A stretch of 64,000 nucleotides of DNA from Bacillus renqingensis (lineage in GTDB: Bacteria > Bacillota > Bacilli > Bacillales > Cytobacillaceae). Each line of letters begins with the position of its first letter. Position 1 is the stretch's first letter. The notes beneath the pieces are model-generated. The model had not been told where the DNA came from, made no database searches, and was given only the letters and a program-made list of their open reading frames with translations. The stretch spans positions 124,001 to 188,000 of the forward strand of contig NZ_JADDIU010000005.1 of NCBI RefSeq assembly GCF_016464375.1, written 5' to 3'. Made by a program: the position numbers and the translations under genes. Positions 7,862 to 17,083 of this stretch are shown piece by piece.

Positions 7862-10852
7862 ATGGTTGAAATGAACTTAAACCGGCGGCAATTTCTAAAG
7901 TTGTCAGGCGCAGCTGCGGCGACGTTGGCGATTGTTGAACTTGGCTTCGATGAGAAAAATGTCTATGCAAAGACAAAGGAATTTAAGATTGCCAAAACAA
8001 AGGTAACGCCAACCATTTGCTGCTATTGTGGTGTCGGCTGTGGGATACTTGTCCACACCAAAAATAACACCGTGGTTTATACGGAAGGGGATCCGGATAA
8101 TCCGATTAACGAAGGAAAACTATGCAGCAAGGGAACCACGATCAGACAGTTGTACACCTCAAAAAAACGGTTAACAAAACCGCTATATCGTGCACCTGGA
8201 AGTAAAAAATGGGAGGAAAAAGATTGGGAATGGATGCTTGACACCATTGCCAAACGAGTAAAAGAAACGCGCGATGCTTCATTTATTGAAAAAGAAGAGG
8301 GCATCACCGTTAATAAAACTGAAAAAATTGCCAGCCTTGGCGGCGCGGCACTGGATAATGAAGAAACCTATTTACTGGCGAAACTGATGAGAGGGCTTGG
8401 TGTCGTCTACCTTGAACACCAGGCGCGAATATGACACAGTTCAACGGTTGCCGGTCTGGCACCTACATTTGGACGTGGAGCAATGACAAATCACTGGAAT
8501 GATCTGCAGAACACAGATTGTGCCCTCATAATTGGGGCAAACCCTGCAGAAAACCATCCAATCAGTTTCAGATGGTTAACAAAAGCAAAGGAAAAAGGCG
8601 GTAAGATTATTTCAGTCGACCCGCGTTTCACCAGAACATCATCACAGGCTGATGTATATGCAGCCCTCCGTTCCGGTACCGATATTCCGTTTATCGGCGG
8701 AATGATTAAATACGCTATTGAAAATAATCTCATACAAAAAGAGTATGTAGCTAAATATACGAACGCTTCTTTTATCGTGAAAGCAGACTACGACTTTCAC
8801 GATGGATTATTCACAGGGTATGATGAGGCAACACGGACGTATGACAAGACGAAATGGGTATTTGAAACAGCTGAAGATGGGACCCCTGTTAAGGATGAAA
8901 CACTACAGCACCCGAGATCTGTCTTCCAATTACTGAAAAAGCATTTTTCACGTTACGACGTTGAGACCGTTTGTACCGTAACGGGGACACCAAAACAAGA
9001 CTATCTCGATGTTTGCCAAACCTTCTGTTCCACCTGTAAGCCGGACAAATCAGGGACCATCATGTACGCGATGGGCACCACCCAGCATACCGTCGGCTCA
9101 CAGAATGTCCGGATTTATGCAATGTTACAGCTTTTATTAGGAAACATCGGCATCCCGGGCGGCGGGATCAATGCGATGCGCGGCGAGTCCAACGTTCAAG
9201 GCTCTACTGACTTCGCGTTATTGTATGACAACCTTCCAGGCTATCTTGGGGCGCCAAAAGCGACCGTACCTGAGCATGCAACACTGAAGGGCTATTTAGA
9301 AAAAGAAACACCGCCCACCGGTTATTGGAGCAACAAACCAAAATTTGTTGTCAGCCTGCTGAAAGCGTGGTACGGCAAAAACGCAACGAAAGATAATGAG
9401 TTTGGCTATCAATTTTTACCAAAAGGAAACAAAAACTATTCACATATCAATCTATTTCAAGCGATGTATAAGGGCGAACTCGACGGTGCCTTCATGTTCG
9501 GGACCAACCCGGTTGTCGGCGGTCCAAACGCCGGCAAGGAAAAAGAAGCGCTTGGCAAGCTAAAATGGCTGGTCGCGATGGATCTTTGGGAAACAGAATC
9601 CGCCTCCTTCTGGCAAAAGGAAGCCGGCAGTGATCCGAGCAAGATTGATACCGAAGTCTTCCTTCTCCCGGCAAGCGCCTCCTTTGAAAAAGAAGGCAGT
9701 GTCTCCAACAGCTCGCGCTGGATGCAATACCGCTGGAAGGCGATCGATTCAAGGGGCGAGGCAAGACCGGACTTAGCGGTCATTCATGAATTAGCCTTAA
9801 AACTAAAGGGGCTATATGCCGGAAGTACGAAATCAGCCGATAAACCGATTCAAGCACTTGATTGGAACTATGGCAGCGGCCCTGAACCAGATATCGACCT
9901 TGTTTGTAAAGAAATTAACGGCTATGATCTTAAGACAGGTAAATTACTGCCGGGCTTCGGGGCGCTGTTAGATGACGGCTCCACTTCAAGTGGTAACTGG
10001 ATTTATTCCGGCTTCTACCCTGAGGAAGGGAAAAACCTGGCCAAACGCCGTGATAACAAGGATACAGGCGGCGGCAACTTCCTCAATTGGTCGTATGCAT
10101 GGCCTATGAACCGCCGGATTCTATACAACCGTGCCTCAGCAGACCCAAGCGGTAAGCCTTGGAGCAAGGAAAAAGCGGTTATTTGGTGGGATGCGAAGCA
10201 GAAGTTATGGGTAGGAACGGATGTCCCTGATTTCAAGCCGATCACGGCCCCTAATGAGCCGGGCGGTGTGGGTCCGTTCATTATGAATAAGGACGGCGTC
10301 GGTTTATTGTTTGCACCGACCTTAAATGACGGTCCGTTTCCGGAGCATTATGAACCATTTGAAAGCCCTGTGCCCAATGCGTTCTCGAAGCAACAACTGA
10401 ATCCGGCAACCGTCATCATGGAGGGTGATTTTAATAAAAAAGGCAAGAACAGCAAATATCCAATCGTTGCTACGACATACCGGGTAAGTGAGCACTGGCA
10501 GTCCGGGTCGATGACAAGAAACCAAGAATGGCTCTCAGAGCTTGTCGCCCATATGTTTGTTGAGATGAGTGAAGAACTGGCCAAGGAAAAAGGCATCAAG
10601 AACAAAGATCAAATCATTGTCAGCTCAGCTCGCGGGGAAATCAAAGCTTACGCAATGGTGACAAAACGCTTCAAGCCTTACAAGGTAAATGGCAAGAAGG
10701 TGCATCAGATTGGCATGCCATGGCACTTTGGCTATAAAGGATTCGCCACCGGCGATACAGCCAACCGCTTAACGCCGCATATTGGCGATGCCAACACGAT
10801 GATTCCTGAATTTAAAGCATTCCTCTGTGACGTTAGGAGGGCTGACGTATGA
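7862..10852 (+). CDS. fdnG: Selenocysteine-containing formate dehydrogenase catalytic (alpha) subunit
   Basis: A 996-residue FdnG-type subunit read through an in-frame UGA at 8432-8434 (codon 191). Upstream sequence ends HQARI and downstream continues HSSTVAGLAPTFGRGAMTNHW, matching the E. coli FdnG context NQARVUHG, so UGA encodes the selenocysteine that ligates molybdenum. The start is ATG 7862 after GGAAGGAG. A twin-arginine signal (NRRQFLKLSGAAAATLA) exports it, and C-x2-C-x3-C (CCYCGVGC) plus LCSKG bind a 4Fe-4S cluster. Molybdopterin-domain motifs such as GTTQHTVGSQNVR and GIPGGGINAMRGESNVQG follow. The enzyme oxidises formate to CO2 on the outer membrane face, handing electrons to FdnH and FdnI. 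Simple gene callers will split it at 8434 and 8483. Confidence 0.93.
8432..8463 (+). promoter_or_regulatory. UGA selenocysteine codon with SECIS element
   Basis: After UGA (8432-8434) the mRNA can fold GGU-[U]-GCC / GGC-ACC (8446-8463) with a bulged U and the apical loop GGUCU at 8453-8457. E. coli fdhF has GGUUGC, loop AGGUCU and GCACC at the same distance from UGA; the U bulge and GGUCU are the known SelB contacts. Both spacing and loop match, which argues for true recoding rather than a broken gene. Confidence 0.9.
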
Positions 10853-11679
10853 CGAAATATGTGAAGTATGTAGACGTAACGAAGTGTGATGGCTGCCGCG
10901 CCTGTATGGTAGCCTGCAAAAACTGGAACGACCTGCCGGCGGAACATACCGATTTCCTCGGCAGTGCCCAATCGCATCCGAAAGTAACGGCCGATACTTG
11001 GAATGTTCTTCAATATATAGAGCATGAGAATGGCAAAGGGGACCTGGAATACTTGTTCCGCCATTCCTCTTGCTTCCACTGTACCGAGGCTGCTTGTGAA
11101 AAGGTGTGCCCGGAGGATGCTATCAGCCATACCAAGTTTGGCACGGTGGTGATCGATCAGGACAAGTGTGTTGGCTGCGGCTATTGTGTCCAGAACTGTC
11201 CGTTTGAGGTGATTTCTTTAAAAGAATATAAGGATAAAAACGGTAAAACTTATCGAAAATCGCAAAAATGTACGATGTGTACCGACCGAATAGAAGAAGG
11301 TTTACAGCCTGCCTGTGTCACCACCTGCCATACTGGGGCAATGGAGTTTGGCGAAAAAGAAGCGATGATAAAAAAGGCAGAACAGCGAGTCAAGGAAATC
11401 AAGGATCGTTATCCGAATGCGCGTGTCTATAACCCGCAAGGCGTGGGTGGTACCCATACAATTTATGTCTTGGCTGAAAAACCGTCAGTCTATGGCTTGC
11501 CTGAAAATCCAAAAGTGCCAACATCTGCTATCCTTTGGAAGGACTATGCCCAGCCGATCGGCAAAGCGATGATTGGGGCAACAACCATGGCTGTTGTGGG
11601 TGCATTTGTCACGAATAAGTTCTTCAGTAAAAGGGCGGAAAAAGCGGAACAGGAAGATGGAGGTGAAAGCCATGAATAA
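10849..11679 (+). CDS. fdnH: Formate dehydrogenase iron-sulfur (beta) subunit
   Basis: A 276-residue ferredoxin-like subunit with four cysteine clusters: CDGCRACMVAC, CFHCTEAACEKVC, CVGCGYCVQNC and CTMCTDRIEEGLQPAC with VTTC. They bind four 4Fe-4S clusters that relay electrons from the catalytic subunit to the cytochrome b. A single hydrophobic helix near the C terminus (MIGATTMAVVGAFVTNKFF) anchors it, as in E. coli FdnH. It starts with an ATGA overlap on the fdnG stop and overlaps fdnI by 8 bp, so the three subunits are translationally coupled. Export is presumably by hitchhiking on the Tat signal of FdnG, since no signal of its own is visible. Confidence 0.96.
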   Translation: MTKYVKYVDVTKCDGCRACMVACKNWNDLPAEHTDFLGSAQSHPKVTADTWNVLQYIEHENGKGDLEYLFRHSSCFHCTEAACEKVCPEDAISHTKFGTVVIDQDKCVGCGYCVQNCPFEVISLKEYKDKNGKTYRKSQKCTMCTDRIEEGLQPACVTTCHTGAMEFGEKEAMIKKAEQRVKEIKDRYPNARVYNPQGVGGTHTIYVLAEKPSVYGLPENPKVPTSAILWKDYAQPIGKAMIGATTMAVVGAFVTNKFFSKRAEKAEQEDGGESHE

Positions 11680-12376
11680 TCAGCCAAAATCTGATATTCA
11701 AATCAGGCGTTTTTCGAAAGCCTTTGTTTGGGCGCACGCTGTGAATGCCATTTCATTTTTTGCACTGTACATTACGGCGTTGCCGATGTATACCGACTTT
11801 TTCAACTGGCTTTATCCAGTCCTTGGCGGTCCGGCGAACGCCCGCCTGCTGCATCGGATTTTTGCCGTCTTGTTTTGTACACCAACGTTCATTTATTTAA
11901 TTTTTGACCGTAAAGGCTTCTTCCGCTGGATGAAGGAGCTGGTGACCTGGAAGAAGCGCGATTTGCAGTTTTTTACGGAATTTGTCAAAGAGTTGTTTGG
12001 GTTCAAGTTCAAGCATATTCGGCAAACCTTCTTTAATGCCGGGGAAAAAATTAACTCATTGATTCAGATTTTTTGCGCCATCCTTGTGATTGTCTCGGGA
12101 TTCACGATGTGGTTTCCTGAATATTTCCCAAGGGCGGTGGTTCAATGGGGGTATTTTCTTCATAATGTCGGTTTCGGACTAGGAATTGCGGTTATTGTTG
12201 GCCACGTATACCTCAGTGTAGTCCATAAACATTCACGGCCGGGCTATTCTGGAGTTATTACAGGCAAGGTACCGGCTTGGTGGGCAAAGAGCCACTATGC
12301 TGACTGGTATGATGAAGAAGTGAAAAAGGGCAACTTCCCTGATCTCGATGATCCACAACATAAAAAGGGTGCCTGA
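11672..12376 (+). CDS. fdnI: Formate dehydrogenase cytochrome b (gamma) subunit
   Basis: A 234-residue FdnI-type diheme cytochrome b. Four membrane helices are visible, with histidines suited to heme ligation in WAHAVNAISFF, LLHRIFAVLF and FFLHNVGFGLGIAVIVGHVY. It passes electrons to menaquinone. ATG 11672 follows GGAGGTG by six bases. The last codons read KKGA followed by TGA, and this stop lies inside a copy of the dispersed GGTGCCTGACACC repeat (12368-12380), so the repeat appears to have set the present C terminus. The tail after the last helix is soluble, so a change there may be tolerated. Confidence 0.94.
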   Translation: MNNQPKSDIQIRRFSKAFVWAHAVNAISFFALYITALPMYTDFFNWLYPVLGGPANARLLHRIFAVLFCTPTFIYLIFDRKGFFRWMKELVTWKKRDLQFFTEFVKELFGFKFKHIRQTFFNAGEKINSLIQIFCAILVIVSGFTMWFPEYFPRAVVQWGYFLHNVGFGLGIAVIVGHVYLSVVHKHSRPGYSGVITGKVPAWWAKSHYADWYDEEVKKGNFPDLDDPQHKKGA

Positions 12377-12380
12377 CACC
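12368..12380 (+). repeat. Family-A half element overlapping the fdnI stop codon
   Basis: GGTGCCTGACACC, identical to one arm of the dispersed palindrome. Its internal TGA is the fdnI stop codon. No second arm is present nearby. Confidence 0.85.
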
Positions 12381-12392
12381 GCTTCCACTCAT

Positions 12393-12431
12393 GAGGACAA
12401 ACCTGGGTCCAAAAAGGCCCGGCTTGTCCTC
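12393..12431 (+). other. Strong intercistronic hairpin between fdnI and fdhE
   Basis: GAGGACAA-A-CCTGGG, an 11-base loop, then CCCGG-C-TTGTCCTC form a long stem with no T tract after it. It sits 17 bp after the fdnI stop and 46 bp before the fdhE start, where it could protect the fdnGHI message or reduce expression of the downstream genes. Function is inferred. Confidence 0.6.
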
Positions 12432-12477
12432 AAGGCGTTTACAAGAGTTTCTATTAGAAGAAAGAGGTGCAACACTA

Positions 12478-13287
12478 ATGACCCTATCCGTTGTTTCAAA
12501 AGAATATCAGAATCTCCAAAAGGAAATTATTAGGCATCAAGAACAGTGGAAGCAAATGATTGACCGGGAAACCATCAAGCCTCACCTCGATCAAGCAGTG
12601 ATGGCTACAGGTGTACCGGCTGTGGCCTTGACAACTATTGATTTTAATATTTCACTATTCTTACAGTGGGTAGACGAAATAATAACCATCCTAGTAAAAA
12701 ACAACCCGGAGCTTGAACAGAAGCTTGCCGGCATTAGCAGTTTACTAGATGAAGAAACAGCCATTCGTTGGATTGAGGAGGCCTCTTCCTTTCATCAAGC
12801 TTATTTTGAAAAATTTGCTGCCTGTCACAGACTGGAACAATGGATTCCGTCCTTCTTAGCGGAAACCGCACTCCGTCCTTATTTACAGCTGACGGCTGAA
12901 ATGGTCCAACCTGAAATCCATCATGCCGTCCCAGGGGCAGGCTGTCCTGTGTGTGGTGAGCCCGTAAGACTCGCCTCGCTTGAAGAGGATGGTAAAAAGG
13001 TAATCCCCTGCCCGCGCTGCTTGGCCCACTGGCAGGCAAAACGGTTAGAATGCTCCCATTGCGGCAACGATGATCATAAAAAGCTTCAATATTTGACAAT
13101 TGAAGGTGACGCCGTTTCGCAAATTCAAGTTTGTGACGAATGTCATGGCTATATGAAAATAATAGATACAAGACAATATATTACCAAACCATCTGCCGCC
13201 TTACTAGATTTAAACTCGATTCATTTAGATTTCGTTGCCCAGGAACACGGCTATCGTGCGGTTGGTGAAAAAATAGGCAGGTGCTGA
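12478..13287 (+). CDS. fdhE: Formate dehydrogenase accessory protein FdhE
   Basis: A 269-residue FdhE-family protein with four C-x2-C motifs: CPVCGEPV, CPRCLAHW, CSHCGNDDH and CDECHGYM. They form the rubredoxin-like iron sites known for this family. FdhE binds the catalytic subunit of respiratory formate dehydrogenases before export and helps its assembly. I start at ATG 12478, which has AGAGGTG nine bases upstream; the longer frame from 12391 begins inside the intercistronic hairpin. The stop TGA lies two bases before the preferred mobA start. Confidence 0.9.
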   Translation: MTLSVVSKEYQNLQKEIIRHQEQWKQMIDRETIKPHLDQAVMATGVPAVALTTIDFNISLFLQWVDEIITILVKNNPELEQKLAGISSLLDEETAIRWIEEASSFHQAYFEKFAACHRLEQWIPSFLAETALRPYLQLTAEMVQPEIHHAVPGAGCPVCGEPVRLASLEEDGKKVIPCPRCLAHWQAKRLECSHCGNDDHKKLQYLTIEGDAVSQIQVCDECHGYMKIIDTRQYITKPSAALLDLNSIHLDFVAQEHGYRAVGEKIGRC

Positions 13288-13289
13288 TG

Positions 13290-13883
13290 ATGAAGGCTGC
13301 CGCGATTATTTTAGCAGGCGGAAAGTCGAGCAGGATGGGTACGAACAAAGCCCTCTTAAAAATTAATCAGAAAATGAATATTGAAGGCATTTGCGATAAG
13401 CTCAACATCCTCTTTGATGATATAATTCTAGTAACAAACGATCCAAAGGCCTATGAATTTTTAGAGGTAAGAATGACTGCTGACGAGTATCCCGGTATGG
13501 GACCACTTGCGGGGCTTCACGCTGGCTTGAAGGCAAGCGATTATGACGTGAATCTTGTCGTTGCTTGTGACATGCCGTTTGTGTCGGCAGAGCTTGCCGA
13601 GGTAATGATTCGCTATTGCCGCGGCTATGATGCGGTCGTCCCCGTTATCAACGGTAAACAGCATCCGTTATTTGCCATCTATAAAAAGGAAATCGCAGAG
13701 GTAGCGGCGAAATGTATTAAGGACGGAGAACTGCGCATGAAGCATCTGCTTGATCTTATCCATGTACGGTATGTAACGGAGAAAGATTTGGCGGGCTTTA
13801 GCGGTACAGATATAGAGCGGGTTTTTTTCAATATGAATCATCCGCAGGATTACGAGGATGCCAAAAAGTGGGCTGAAGAATAG
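13290..13883 (+). CDS. mobA: Molybdenum cofactor guanylyltransferase MobA
   Basis: A 197-residue nucleotidyltransferase with the signature LAGGKSSRMGTNKALL, then TADEYPGMGPLAGLHAGLKA and VACDMPFVS. MobA adds GMP from GTP to Mo-molybdopterin to make the bis-MGD cofactor that formate dehydrogenase requires. ATG 13290 (or 13287) follows AGGTG and practically abuts fdhE. The gene sits between fdhE and moeA, consistent with cofactor made for the enzyme of the same operon. No mobB is present in the window. Confidence 0.93.
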   Translation: MKAAAIILAGGKSSRMGTNKALLKINQKMNIEGICDKLNILFDDIILVTNDPKAYEFLEVRMTADEYPGMGPLAGLHAGLKASDYDVNLVVACDMPFVSAELAEVMIRYCRGYDAVVPVINGKQHPLFAIYKKEIAEVAAKCIKDGELRMKHLLDLIHVRYVTEKDLAGFSGTDIERVFFNMNHPQDYEDAKKWAEE

Positions 13884-13899
13884 GGGGAGTAAGGGGACC

Positions 13900-15132
13900 A
13901 TGCAATTTTTCCAAGTAAAGACAGTTGAAGAGACATTTGCCTTAATTGACGAAAAAATACCGGCGACGGCGGGGAAAGAGGTGAGAGAGCTGAAGGAAGC
14001 CCTCCATTATATCCTTGCCGAGCCAGTTACAGCAAAGGAAAATGTGCCCGGCTTTGATCGTTCAACTGTGGACGGGTATGCTGTTCGTGCGAAAGATACG
14101 TATGGTTCATCCGAATCCATGCCAGGTATGATCGTGCTGACTGGAGAAGTAAAGATGGGCGAGGTGCCTGACACCGAAGTCCGTCAAGGTAAGGCCGTCT
14201 ACGTACCAACCGGTGGCATGCTCCCACCAGGAAGTGATGCGGTCATCATGATAGAGCATTGTGAGGATGTGGACGGCCTGCTCAATACGTATAAACAGGT
14301 GGCCCCAGGGGAAAATGTCATCCGCAAAGGTGAGGATATTAAACAAGGTGAGGTTCTTCTTCAGGCCGGGACAAGGATTCGCCCGCAAGAGTTAGGAGCC
14401 CTTGCCTCACTAGGGATCACAGAGGTGAAAGTTTTTCGCAAGATAAAGGTCGGCTACCTTTCTTCCGGAGATGAAATCGTCCCTTATGAGACGGAAACCC
14501 TTTTGGAGGGACAGATTCGCGATATCAATAGCCTAACCGTTTTAGGACTTGCCGCCGAATGGGATGTAGATGTCGTCTATGGCGGGATTGTCAAGGATGA
14601 CTTGGCTGAGTTTCAGCGAAAAGCCCGTGAACTATATGACCAGGTCGACTGTTTAGTTCTCTCCGGCGGCAGCTCTGTAGGGGCAAAGGACTATACAATT
14701 AAGGTGATTCAATCACTTGGGAAACCGGGAGTGTTTGTTCATGGGATTTCCATTAAGCCAGGCAAGCCGACCATTTTAGCAGTAGCCGATGGCAAACCGG
14801 TTATTGGCCTCCCAGGGCATCCGGCATCTGCGATGATTATCTTCAAGTTATTTGGTGAACGGATCATCCGTCGGTTAAAGGGTGAAGTCATCAAGAAAAG
14901 CCCGGAGCGAATTTTTGCCCGAATCACGAAAAATATCCCCTCTTCTCCGGGGCGATCGGATTATATCCGCGTGCGGCTGGAGGAAAAAGCTGGAGAGTGG
15001 TGGGCGGAGCCGATTATCGGCAAATCAGGCTTGATTACTACGCTCGTTAAAAGCGATGGGATTGCTGAAATTAGTTCAGAAAAAGAAGGGGTTTCACAGG
15101 GGGAATATGTACCTGTGATTCCATCAAGGTAG
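13900..15132 (+). CDS. moeA: Molybdopterin molybdenumtransferase MoeA
   Basis: A 410-residue MoeA that inserts molybdenum into adenylated molybdopterin. Recognisable motifs are FDRSTVDGYAV, PTGGMLPPGSDAVIMIEH, LSSGDEIVPYE, LSGGSSVGAKDYT and GLPGHPASAMI. ATG 13900 follows GGGGGAG by ten bases and lies 16 bp after mobA. A 13-bp stretch identical to the family-A repeat arm lies inside the gene at 14163-14175, encoding VPDT without disturbing the expected alignment. It is one of two MoeA-domain genes in the operon, the next being a fusion protein. Confidence 0.93.
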   Translation: MQFFQVKTVEETFALIDEKIPATAGKEVRELKEALHYILAEPVTAKENVPGFDRSTVDGYAVRAKDTYGSSESMPGMIVLTGEVKMGEVPDTEVRQGKAVYVPTGGMLPPGSDAVIMIEHCEDVDGLLNTYKQVAPGENVIRKGEDIKQGEVLLQAGTRIRPQELGALASLGITEVKVFRKIKVGYLSSGDEIVPYETETLLEGQIRDINSLTVLGLAAEWDVDVVYGGIVKDDLAEFQRKARELYDQVDCLVLSGGSSVGAKDYTIKVIQSLGKPGVFVHGISIKPGKPTILAVADGKPVIGLPGHPASAMIIFKLFGERIIRRLKGEVIKKSPERIFARITKNIPSSPGRSDYIRVRLEEKAGEWWAEPIIGKSGLITTLVKSDGIAEISSEKEGVSQGEYVPVIPSR

Positions 15133-15146
15133 GGGGATTCTAAAGA

Positions 15147-17069
15147 ATGAAACAGCAAAACTATAAACGGAAAATTTACTTAGAAGACAAGCCCCGTATA
15201 GAGGCGAAAGAGGAAATTCTCAACGGTTTCAGGCTCATTCCCCAAATAGAATCGATCCCCACTGCCGAAGCTTTAGGACGAGTAACCGCAGAAGTGCTCA
15301 TTGCCCCGGTCTCTACTCCGCATTACCACGCCTCGGCTATGGATGGCATCGCCGTTGTCGCTGAAAGTACCTACAATGCCCATGAGCAACATCCAGTCTA
15401 CTTGAAGCAGGGAGAAGAGTTTACCTATGTTGACACCGGAAATGCCATTCCTGCTCCGTTCAATGCGGTGATTATGATAGAACATGTCCATGTGGTCGAT
15501 GACGATACCATCGAAATTATTGAACCGGCAACCCCCTGGCAGCATATCCGCCCGATTGGTGAGGATATTGTCCAAGAGGAAATGCTTTTTCCTCAAGGTC
15601 ACGTATTAAGACCGGCTGATTTAGGCGTCCTCTTGGCATCGAGGCTGACGGTCATACCTGTTGTGAAAAAACCGGTTGTCACGATTATTCCGACGGGAAA
15701 TGAGCTGGTTGAGATAGGTGCGGAATTGGCACCGGGAAAGATTACGGAATTTAATGGCACGGTATTTGCTAATTTTGTCAAGGAGTGGGGGGGAGAGCCG
15801 AATCTTCATGCCATCGTCAAAGACGAGCCGGACAAGATTAAAGAGGCGCTTTTGCAAGCGGCAGACCATTCTGATATCATCGTCATTAATGCCGGATCAT
15901 CGGCAGGACGAAAGGATTTCACGGTCCATATTATCGAAGAAATCGGTGAGGTATTCACCCATGGGGTCGCCGCGCGGCCCGGCAAGCCAGTTATTTTAGG
16001 AAAAATAAACGAAAAAATAGTCGTCGGCGTACCGGGATACCCGGTTTCCGCCTACCTGGCATTGGAGTGGTTTGTCCGCCCGCTCATCTGCAAGTACTTA
16101 GGGATTCCTGAACCGAAGCGGCAGAAACTTTCGGTGACGCTTGGCCGCCGGATTGTCTCGTCGATGGGTGCCGAGGACTTTGTGCGAATGAATATCGGCT
16201 ATGTGAACGGACAATTTGTTGCTAATCCATTGACCAGAGCGGCAGGGGTGACGATGTCCTATGTCAGAGCAGACGGCCTGTTAATCGTGCCGCCGAACGT
16301 GATTGGCTATGAGCAGGGGGACGAGGCAGAAGTTGAGCTGCTCCGTCCGTTGGAGGAAATTAAACAGGCAATCGTCTTTTCCGGGAGCCATGATTTAACA
16401 ATTGATCTGTTGTCGTCAGAGCTGAAACGGGTGCGGACAGAGATGAAAATTGTCTCATCGCACGTCGGCAGCATGGCCGGGATGATGGCCATTCGGAAAG
16501 GTGAGGCCCATGTAGCGGGAATTCATTTGCTAGATCCGGAGACAAAGCAATATAATATTTCGTATGTGAAGAGGATTTTAGATGGACAAGATGTCGTATT
16601 GTATCCATTTTTAAAAAGAAAGCAAGGCTGGATCCTGCCAAAGGGTAATCCGCTTGGGATTCAGTCGGTCGTCGATGTTGCCGAAAAAGGCGTTCATTTT
16701 GTCAACCGGCAAAAAGGGGCGGGCACAAGGATTCTGTTCGATTTGCTGCTGGAGGAAGCCGGGCTGGAATCGGAAGCTATTGCCGGTTATGAACGGGAAA
16801 TGTTCTCGCATCTGGCGGTGGCAGCGGAGGTGAAAGGCGACTCTTGCGCGGCTGGTCTCGGTATTTATCCGGCAGCCAAGGCGATGGGTCTGGAGTTTCT
16901 TCCGGTAGCCGATGAGGAATATGACTTGCTGATGACGCGGTCGTTTTATGAAAGTGAACAAGGGCGATTGCTGCGTGAGGTCATCCATTCTCCTGCTTTT
17001 AAAGCACAGGTCGATAAAATTGGCGGATATCAAGTGGTAGAATATGCTGAGCCAAAAAGCTTGGATTAA
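15147..17069 (+). CDS. MoeA-like domain fused to a periplasmic-binding-protein-like domain
   Basis: A 640-residue protein. Residues 1 to about 410 are MoeA-like: STPHYHASAMDGIAV, NAVIMIEHVHVV, IPTGNELVEIG, INAGSSAGRKDFT and VPGYPVSAYLA. Residues about 415 to 640 resemble the substrate-binding (COG1910/PBP) domain found fused to DNA-binding or MoeA domains in Mo-cofactor genes: FSGSHDLTIDLLSSELKR, SHVGSMAGMMAIRKGEAHVAGIHLLDP, VNRQKGAGTRILFDLLL and EVKGDSCAAGLGIYPAAKAMGLEF. No signal peptide is seen, so the binding domain is cytoplasmic and may sense molybdate, tungstate or a cofactor intermediate. Such fusions are known in anaerobes and archaea; the function is not established. It lies between moeA and moaE. 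Confidence 0.85.
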   Translation: MKQQNYKRKIYLEDKPRIEAKEEILNGFRLIPQIESIPTAEALGRVTAEVLIAPVSTPHYHASAMDGIAVVAESTYNAHEQHPVYLKQGEEFTYVDTGNAIPAPFNAVIMIEHVHVVDDDTIEIIEPATPWQHIRPIGEDIVQEEMLFPQGHVLRPADLGVLLASRLTVIPVVKKPVVTIIPTGNELVEIGAELAPGKITEFNGTVFANFVKEWGGEPNLHAIVKDEPDKIKEALLQAADHSDIIVINAGSSAGRKDFTVHIIEEIGEVFTHGVAARPGKPVILGKINEKIVVGVPGYPVSAYLALEWFVRPLICKYLGIPEPKRQKLSVTLGRRIVSSMGAEDFVRMNIGYVNGQFVANPLTRAAGVTMSYVRADGLLIVPPNVIGYEQGDEAEVELLRPLEEIKQAIVFSGSHDLTIDLLSSELKRVRTEMKIVSSHVGSMAGMMAIRKGEAHVAGIHLLDPETKQYNISYVKRILDGQDVVLYPFLKRKQGWILPKGNPLGIQSVVDVAEKGVHFVNRQKGAGTRILFDLLLEEAGLESEAIAGYEREMFSHLAVAAEVKGDSCAAGLGIYPAAKAMGLEFLPVADEEYDLLMTRSFYESEQGRLLREVIHSPAFKAQVDKIGGYQVVEYAEPKSLD

Positions 17070-17083
17070 TCGAGGTGAAATGA

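Noticed and set aside
7862..10852. Split or frameshifted fdnG pseudogene (separate frames ending 8434 and starting 8483)
   Set aside because: Both parts are in the same frame and the intervening residues match FdnG; UGA is at the Sec position and a SECIS follows, so read-through as selenocysteine explains it.
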